A stretch of 50,030 nt of DNA, taken from an uncultured Blastocatellia bacterium (GTDB taxonomy: Bacteria > Acidobacteriota > Blastocatellia > Chloracidobacteriales > Chloracidobacteriaceae). Location: the NCBI GenBank assembly GCA_937934745.1, contig CALGZC010000024.1, positions 1 through 50,030 of the forward strand, read 5' to 3'. The stretch's first letter is position 1. The number at the start of each line of letters is the position of its first letter. A program made the translations under genes and the position numbers. Positions 45,391 through 50,030 of this stretch are shown piece after piece. Below the pieces are notes generated by a model. It was given only the letters and a program-made list of their open reading frames with translations. It did no database searches and was not told the origin of the DNA.

Positions 45391-46206
45391 ATGACAACAC
45401 TCGCTGCGCCGGCCCACCTCCTACACATTACCGACACGCATCTATTCGCCAACCGCGACGGGCGGTTGCTGAATGTAAACACCTATGACGCGCTTGCCGC
45501 CGTCCTAGCCGATGCGTTGCAAGTTCCCCCCGATGCCATTGTAGCGACCGGGGATTTGGCGCAGGACGGCACGGCGGCCGCCTATGGGCACCTGACTACC
45601 CTCCTGGAGACAGTGACCGCCGTCTGCGACCGGTTTCCTCCGGTGTACTGGTTGCCTGGCAACCACGATGTACCGCCGGTAATGCGCACAATGCTTGTCC
45701 GGCCACCGATGCGCCCGGTACCTGAAGCCATCATCGGAAATTGGTATGTGATATTGCTGGACTCAACCGTTCCGGAGGAAGTCAGCGGGCGGCTTTCTGA
45801 TGAAGAATTGGTGCGTCTCGACGCCGGCCTGGCCCGTCATGCCGACCATCCGGCGCTGATCTGCCTGCACCACAACCCGCTTGCCGTTGGCGCCCGGTGG
45901 ATGGATGAGATTGGGCTGACAAACGCTGCTGCTTTTTTTGAAGTCCTTGACCGCCACCCGCACGTCCGCGCCGTGTTATGGGGACACGTCCACCAGGAGA
46001 TAGACACAGAACGACACGGGGTGCGGCTACTGGCCTCACCTTCGACCTGCATCCAGTTCAAACCGAAGGCGAGCGAGTTCAGTCTTGACCAACGTGCACC
46101 CGGTTACCGCCGGGTGTGGTTGTATCCCGATGGTCGCCTGGAAACGCAAGTACTTTACATACAAGGGTTCACCGGTTGCGCCGATGTAGACGCAACCGGC
46201 TACTGA
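45391..46206 (+). CDS. Metallophosphoesterase, CpdA-like
   Basis: This 271-residue class III phosphodiesterase has the five metal motifs: HITDTHLF (DxH), ATGDLAQDG, LPGNHD, LHHNP and GHVHQEID (GHxH). It matches cAMP phosphodiesterase CpdA in length and motif order, so hydrolysis of cyclic nucleotides is likely but not proved. It starts at ATG 45391 and is convergent with the histidine-rich gene, with 9 bases between stops. Confidence 0.9.
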   Translation: MTTLAAPAHLLHITDTHLFANRDGRLLNVNTYDALAAVLADALQVPPDAIVATGDLAQDGTAAAYGHLTTLLETVTAVCDRFPPVYWLPGNHDVPPVMRTMLVRPPMRPVPEAIIGNWYVILLDSTVPEEVSGRLSDEELVRLDAGLARHADHPALICLHHNPLAVGARWMDEIGLTNAAAFFEVLDRHPHVRAVLWGHVHQEIDTERHGVRLLASPSTCIQFKPKASEFSLDQRAPGYRRVWLYPDGRLETQVLYIQGFTGCADVDATGY

Positions 46207-46215
46207 CGCACAACT

Positions 46216-46551
46216 TTAAAGGACGGTGACCGGCCCGTGGTCATCACAGTGACCGTCATGAACGTGGTGCAGCCGGCCGTTGACCAAATAATCCATATGA
46301 TCGCCATGCGGGACTGCTTCGTGACCACAGCCCAAGCCATGCACATGGCCGCAGGCCGTGGCTACCGGCCGACAGCCATCGGGATTGACCTCGGTGACAG
46401 CAAGAATGTGCTCGTCATAGTGATCGCCATGCTGAAAATGAAGATGGCCATCGTGGAGATAATCCACGTGGTCATCATGCTGGATGCGCGTATGCCCACA
46501 ATCGGCACCGTGTGTGTGGGGGTGATCGGCATGGGTAATGCAGTCGGTCAT
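46216..46551 (-). CDS. Histidine-rich metal-binding protein, internally duplicated
   Basis: This 111-residue protein has 23 His and many Asp, with a 31-residue unit at 18-48 and again at 75-105: CGHxxxxHxDHxDYL, then G, LH and an H/D-rich end in each. Such proteins bind zinc or similar metals and often sit beside ArsR/SmtB regulators. It starts at ATG 46551 with an AAGGA site about ten bases upstream, 34 bases after the regulator gene, so they form an operon. A buffer or chaperone for zinc is the most likely role. Confidence 0.85.
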   Translation of the reverse strand: MTDCITHADHPHTHGADCGHTRIQHDDHVDYLHDGHLHFQHGDHYDEHILAVTEVNPDGCRPVATACGHVHGLGCGHEAVPHGDHMDYLVNGRLHHVHDGHCDDHGPVTVL

Positions 46552-46585
46552 GATAACAATTCCTTTCTAAAGAGGGGCAGGGGTG

Positions 46586-46924
46586 CTACGCCAGCTCGTG
46601 CCGGGCATGGGCCAGCCCCTGATGAAAGAGGTTACGGATGTGCTCGTCGGCCAACGCGTAGTAGGCGTGCTTCCCTTCCCGACGGACGGTGACAATGCCT
46701 AGCGTACGCAGCAAACGAAGTTGACTGGACACCGCCGGCTGCGACATACCCAACGTCAAACACAGTTCGCCCACGCAGGACTCCTTTGCGTCCAGCAAAG
46801 CAATGATTTTGACCCGTGTTGGATCGGCGAACGCTTTGAACACCTCTGCCACCCGCCAGGCCAGGCGCGTGTCAAGGGGCATCTCCCCAGAGGATTGATG
46901 TTCGGCAGCGCAAGCAGAGGCCAT
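46586..46924 (-). CDS. ArsR/SmtB-family metal sensor, CzrA-like
   Basis: This 112-residue winged-helix repressor has LSxxLGMSQPAVSSQLRLLRTL-type HTH (GMSQPAVSSQLRLLRTLGIV) and an alpha5 motif DEHIRNLFHQGLAHARHE. Its D93, H95, H106 and H109 match the DxHx10HxxH zinc/cobalt site of CzrA, in contrast to SmtB, which ends in Glu. It likely represses its own operon when zinc is low. I prefer ATG 46924, with AAGGA five bases upstream; GTG 46939 and ATG 46930 are possible. The next gene, histidine-rich, is in the same operon. Confidence 0.88.
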   Translation of the reverse strand: MASACAAEHQSSGEMPLDTRLAWRVAEVFKAFADPTRVKIIALLDAKESCVGELCLTLGMSQPAVSSQLRLLRTLGIVTVRREGKHAYYALADEHIRNLFHQGLAHARHELA

Positions 46925-46937
46925 TGGCATCCTTTTC

Positions 46938-46957
46938 ACATAAGAAGTTGCTTACAT
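46938..46957. promoter_or_regulatory. Candidate ArsR-family operator
   Basis: An AT-rich imperfect inverted repeat, ACATAAG-aagttg-CTTACAT (five of seven arm bases paired), lies just upstream of the sensor start. Location and AT content fit an ArsR-family operator that would cover the promoter or ribosome site; the repeat is imperfect. Confidence 0.35.
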
Positions 46958-47053
46958 ATTTATTACTCACTGCGCAGTTGCGTCAAGCTTTCATGTCAAG
47001 TGTTTCGGCACGGGTGTTTGGTACGGGTGCGGAAAGCAACGGGCAACCCGGCG

Positions 47054-47090
47054 CAGCAGGCCTAGCAGCAGCAGGCCTAGCAACAGCAGG
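47054..47090. repeat. 15-bp tandem repeat, about 2.5 copies
   Basis: CAGCAGGCCTAGCAG (47054-47068), CAGCAGGCCTAGCAA (47069-47083) and CAGCAGG (47084-47090) lie just past the stop of the TrpE-like gene (minus strand). The unit probably arose by slippage. Confidence 0.55.
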
Positions 47091-47092
47091 GT

Positions 47093-48586
47093 TCAGAGGA
47101 TGGGCTGGTGGTCTTGCTCTGCCCGTTCTAGGGCGGCGGCAATTTGCTGGGCCGTTTTGGCACCGGCAACCAACGCCGCGCCAACATCGGTATCATCGGC
47201 CAGGGATACAAAGGCGTGGAAGCGCGCAATATGGCCTGTGACCTCAACCGGCTGCTGTGTTTCGCAGGTGAGGACTTCATGCGGCGCCGCGATCAGACAG
47301 AATTGGCTGCCGAAGTGGTGACGCCGAACCGGCTCCAGTTCGGTGGTGAGCCGGAGGGCCGGGCGTTTTGGCAGACCTGTCCATAGAGCGCTGGGCAAGC
47401 GTGTGGCCAAAACATCTAAATAATCGCACTGTGCTGCCAGCTGCCCCTGGAGTGTTGAAATCAACCGCAAATGCGTGGGTGTTTGCTCCACGGCCGCAAG
47501 GGTTTCCAGCTCCAGCGAGCCGTAGGCGGCAACCTGACCGAGATCGTTGCGAAGGGCGTCCACAAACAGAATGTGCTGGCTGGTAGCCACTTCATCGGCT
47601 GCCAGTTCGGCTGCTGTCAGGGCACTTTCGGCCTCGGTGCTTCCCAGGGGGCGTTCATGGGTGGCTAGATATGCACGCAGTGTCTCGCGGCGTCCGTAAA
47701 TCAGGTTATCAGTTACCCCGCCGAAAACGGTCACACCACCAGAAGTCAGGAAAAAGGTTGCCGGTGTTGCTGTGGTTGTCCGTAGGAGACGATAGGCCAG
47801 AAAAGGCGCGGCTCGGAACGTGCGCTCTAAACGCTGGGCAAGCGTCGCACAGTGGAGTTCGCCGTGCAGGAGGCGTTGTTTGGTAGCTTCTGCTGCCCGA
47901 CGAAATTGGTCAGGTGTCAATGGCGTGACAATTGTCGGTGGGCTGGGTGGTGGCGGTGGGGGAAACTCCGGGAAGGGACCGGCAAGCCGCTGAACGATCG
48001 TTTCGATGGTTGCGCAGCCTTCGGCATAGGCTGCTTCAAGCCGTTCGGTGCGGCCGTCAGTGGTGACGTTGAACACAACGAACAACTGCTGGCGAGCATG
48101 GTCAAAAACAATCACCGTACTGAAGGCGGCGAAGATGCCTTCAACGGTGGGGGAGGGACGTCGTGGGACATCGTGGAGCTGGTAGGCAGCTTCGTGCGCC
48201 AAGTAGCCAAAGGCCCCGCCGGCTGGCCAGGGCACTCCTGCCAGCGGCGCAAGAATATCGGCACGCAGCCGCCGCCGTGTAGCACGCAGCAACGGCTCAG
48301 GGCGTTCAAGCGTGGTGTGCGGGGTACGTAGCTCAACATTGCCGTCGCGACCCGTGATGACCCAGCGCGGGGCCAGCCCGATAAAACTGTAGGGAGGCAG
48401 TCGCCGATCGATCCGGTGGAGCTCAAAGAGGCACGCATCGGTGGCTTGGTCGGCCACTTTCAGAAAAACACCAACCGGCGTGTGGAGGTCAGCCGGTAGT
48501 GCAACGGCGATTGGTACGATGGTGGCTTCCTGCGCGAGGCAGAGAAAATCAGCATACGTCGCCGGGTTGAACGAAAGCGTGGCCAT
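47093..48586 (-). CDS. Degenerate chorismate-binding (TrpE/PabB-fold) protein
   Basis: This 497-residue protein shows the TrpE fold: an N-terminal domain with YSFIGLAPRWVIT and GGAFGYLAHEA, then a chorismate-binding domain with FVDALRNDLGQVAAYGSLEL (normally VDLGRNDLGRV), TGLPK (usually SGAPK) and TTELEPVRR. Yet several motifs are changed: GTRxRG is replaced by GSTEAES, HIVS by RLIS (Arg374), SPE by VTD, and the final PExEY Glu is lost. The alignment suggests it cannot make anthranilate or aminodeoxychorismate in the usual way. It lies 23 bases after hisIE, so it is probably in that transcript. A proline-rich linker (208-217) splits the two domains. The start is ATG at 48586. Confidence 0.8.
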   Translation of the reverse strand: MATLSFNPATYADFLCLAQEATIVPIAVALPADLHTPVGVFLKVADQATDACLFELHRIDRRLPPYSFIGLAPRWVITGRDGNVELRTPHTTLERPEPLLRATRRRLRADILAPLAGVPWPAGGAFGYLAHEAAYQLHDVPRRPSPTVEGIFAAFSTVIVFDHARQQLFVVFNVTTDGRTERLEAAYAEGCATIETIVQRLAGPFPEFPPPPPPSPPTIVTPLTPDQFRRAAEATKQRLLHGELHCATLAQRLERTFRAAPFLAYRLLRTTTATPATFFLTSGGVTVFGGVTDNLIYGRRETLRAYLATHERPLGSTEAESALTAAELAADEVATSQHILFVDALRNDLGQVAAYGSLELETLAAVEQTPTHLRLISTLQGQLAAQCDYLDVLATRLPSALWTGLPKRPALRLTTELEPVRRHHFGSQFCLIAAPHEVLTCETQQPVEVTGHIARFHAFVSLADDTDVGAALVAGAKTAQQIAAALERAEQDHQPIL

Positions 48587-48609
48587 GACCAAACATCTAC
48601 TCCGGGTGT

Positions 48610-49347
48610 TCACTCTGGCAGCGGACGGCGCTTGCCGGCGCGGCTGCGAAGAACTTCAGCCACGTCGTGGGGCGTCACGTCGCACGCCGCCATCAGCACT
48701 AGCAAATGGTAAAGCAGGTCGGCCATCTCGGCGGCCAGTTCCAGACGCTGGTCATTTTTGGCGGCAATAATGGTTTCCGCAGCTTCTTCACCGACCTTTT
48801 TGAGAATTTTGTCGAGACCGGCCGTAAACAGGTAGGTCGTGTAGGCACCTTCTGGGCGGTTGGCTTTACGGTCTTGAATCAGCGCGTACAACTCGTCAAG
48901 CAGGATGCCCAACTCGAGTGCACTGTGCGGGACGAGTTTGACCTCAGGCGGCGCAATTGGCGGCGTAGTGGACACCGCCGCCGGCTTCTCGACAGGCAGT
49001 TGGGCCTGCGGGGGGTCTGGTTTTCGGGACGCAGGCAACACCGGCTTGAAAAAGCAGCTCGTTGCACCTGTGTGGCAGGCTGGCCCGCGCGGTTCAACCC
49101 GTACCAAGAGGGCATCCCGGTCGCAGTCGAGTCGGATTTCAACCACGCGCTGCGTATGGCCAGAAGTTGCACCCTTATGCCACAGAGACTGACGTGACCG
49201 ACTCCAGAGCCAGACTTCACCTGTTTCGCAGGTGAGATGATAGCTGGCGGCATTCATGTAGGCGAGAGTCAGAACTTCGTTGGTGTTGGCGTCTTGGATC
49301 ACGACCGGCACAAGGCCGGCAGCATCAAAGCGAATTGATTCCATCAT
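48610..49347 (-). CDS. hisIE: Bifunctional phosphoribosyl-AMP cyclohydrolase/phosphoribosyl-ATP pyrophosphatase
   Basis: HisIE carries out the second and third steps of histidine synthesis. The 245-residue protein has a HisI domain (about residues 1-110) with [21 protein letters not shown] and [10 protein letters not shown], and a HisE domain (about 140-245) with [20 protein letters not shown] and [13 protein letters not shown] Pro/Ala linker joins them. It starts at ATG 49347 (or ATG 49344). No other his gene is next to it. Confidence 0.96.
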   Translation of the reverse strand: MMESIRFDAAGLVPVVIQDANTNEVLTLAYMNAASYHLTCETGEVWLWSRSRQSLWHKGATSGHTQRVVEIRLDCDRDALLVRVEPRGPACHTGATSCFFKPVLPASRKPDPPQAQLPVEKPAAVSTTPPIAPPEVKLVPHSALELGILLDELYALIQDRKANRPEGAYTTYLFTAGLDKILKKVGEEAAETIIAAKNDQRLELAAEMADLLYHLLVLMAACDVTPHDVAEVLRSRAGKRRPLPE

Positions 49348-50030
49348 AGGTCATGCGCAAACTGTCGAGGTTTTAGCACAATAGCGCCGGCTGCCGACAG
49401 GGATGGTGTTTTGACAAGGCAGAGAAACCGCATAGTTAGCGCGTGATGGTTAGCGCATGGTGAACAAGCAGCGTTGTGTGTGCATCGGGCCAGGACTCCG
49501 TAGGCATCAGACGCACCTGATCCTTCGGCTTCAGTTTGGAGATGCCGGCGGCGCGCAAGGTTCAGTCGCGCAACTCACCACGCGCACTTTGGAGGACCAT
49601 AGACTGCCCGGCAGATTTCTTCCGCACCAGAACAACCTCGTTTTGGCTTCCAACGGCCAAGCGCTACCTGATTTGGCACCGGTCAGTCCACAAGTCACCT
49701 TCAAATTGCGTCTTCCCACCTGATGCTGCTGCCTCTCGGCCTAGGCCTCACCGCCAGCAACAGTGCCCACTTAACATTCTCCCCGGTCTGAAGGCCCCAG
49801 GGATTCCTCCGGCGCGCAGACGCGGCATTGCACCACCCCGGAGTCGCTGTGGCGCGGGCGCTGCTTCCCACTGCGGTTCGCTCCACAGACCATCCGCTCA
49901 ACGAGCGCCCATAGGCGTGTCCCGCCCTTCTCGCACCAGATGCCTATCCCGTAAGACAGAATGGTGATCGGCGCCGACCTTGTCGGCGTTGTCCGCGCCG
50001 CCACATCCCCATACACAGGCCCATCGAGCC
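49348..50030. other. Right-end stretch without a supported gene
   Basis: No frame in this 683-base stretch shows a recognisable family or a good ribosome site. Open frames at 49457-49723 and 49536-49967 (plus) and 49771-50016 (minus) are not convincing. The hisIE promoter should lie in the first 100 bases. A gene could begin near the right edge and run off the window. Confidence 0.4.

Noticed and set aside
49536-49967. A 143-codon plus-strand frame near the right end
   Set aside because: Arg/Pro/Ser-rich with no recognisable domain or ribosome site; other frames overlap equally.

Overview
This window reads as core chromosome of a free-living Gram-negative-type bacterium with roughly 60 percent GC. 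About 40 densely packed protein genes and two tRNA genes are recognisable. There is no transposase, phage gene, CRISPR array or rRNA. The large two-part ThyX, the F1 operon with paired b and b' subunits but no beta or epsilon, the TPR, DUF4388 and FHA proteins, and the mix of biosynthetic genes fit Acidobacteriota. A Chloracidobacterium-like organism is my best guess, but this is inference from gene content and no taxonomic marker is present.

Left part (1-9.4 kb, minus strand): two membrane-anchored TPR proteins flank phosphatidate cytidylyltransferase (cdsA). Next come ThyX, a 2-oxoacid dehydrogenase E1 alpha, a molybdopterin oxidoreductase, a CaiB-type CoA transferase and a stand-alone response regulator. 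From 9.6 to 16.1 kb (plus strand): a zinc-ribbon membrane protein is translationally coupled to an HD-GYP-like protein. A glycan-type set follows: radical SAM/SPASM protein, GT39-like glycosyltransferase, sedoheptulose-7-phosphate isomerase and a left-handed beta-helix acetyltransferase.

Middle (16.2-33.2 kb): the minus-strand ATP synthase operon reads b', b, delta, alpha, gamma and is followed by a 38-residue membrane ORF and an orphan FecCD-type permease. Then come tRNA-His, a DUF4388-DnaJ-TPR protein, tRNA-Pro, surE, an 830-bp stretch without a convincing gene, era, prmA and convergent serA. A minus-strand run of an exopolysaccharide tyrosine autokinase, a lysoplasmalogenase-like protein and smpB follows.

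Right part (33.4-50 kb): a BCP peroxiredoxin, an FHA-PrsW fusion, and a SulP transporter next to a beta-carbonic anhydrase, which suggests bicarbonate handling. An overlapping run of SDR, trpC, Xaa-Pro aminopeptidase and a 2Fe-2S thioredoxin-like protein comes next. Then come a secreted M1 metallopeptidase, a secreted protein of unknown role, a CpdA-like phosphodiesterase, a histidine-rich protein with a CzrA-like metal sensor, a degenerate TrpE-fold protein and hisIE. The last 680 bp hold no gene I can support.

The points most worth following are the TrpE-fold protein that has lost several active-site motifs, the internally duplicated histidine-rich protein with its sensor, the ATP synthase-linked small membrane ORF and orphan permease, the DUF4388-J-TPR protein, and the HD-GYP variant coupled to a membrane zinc ribbon.
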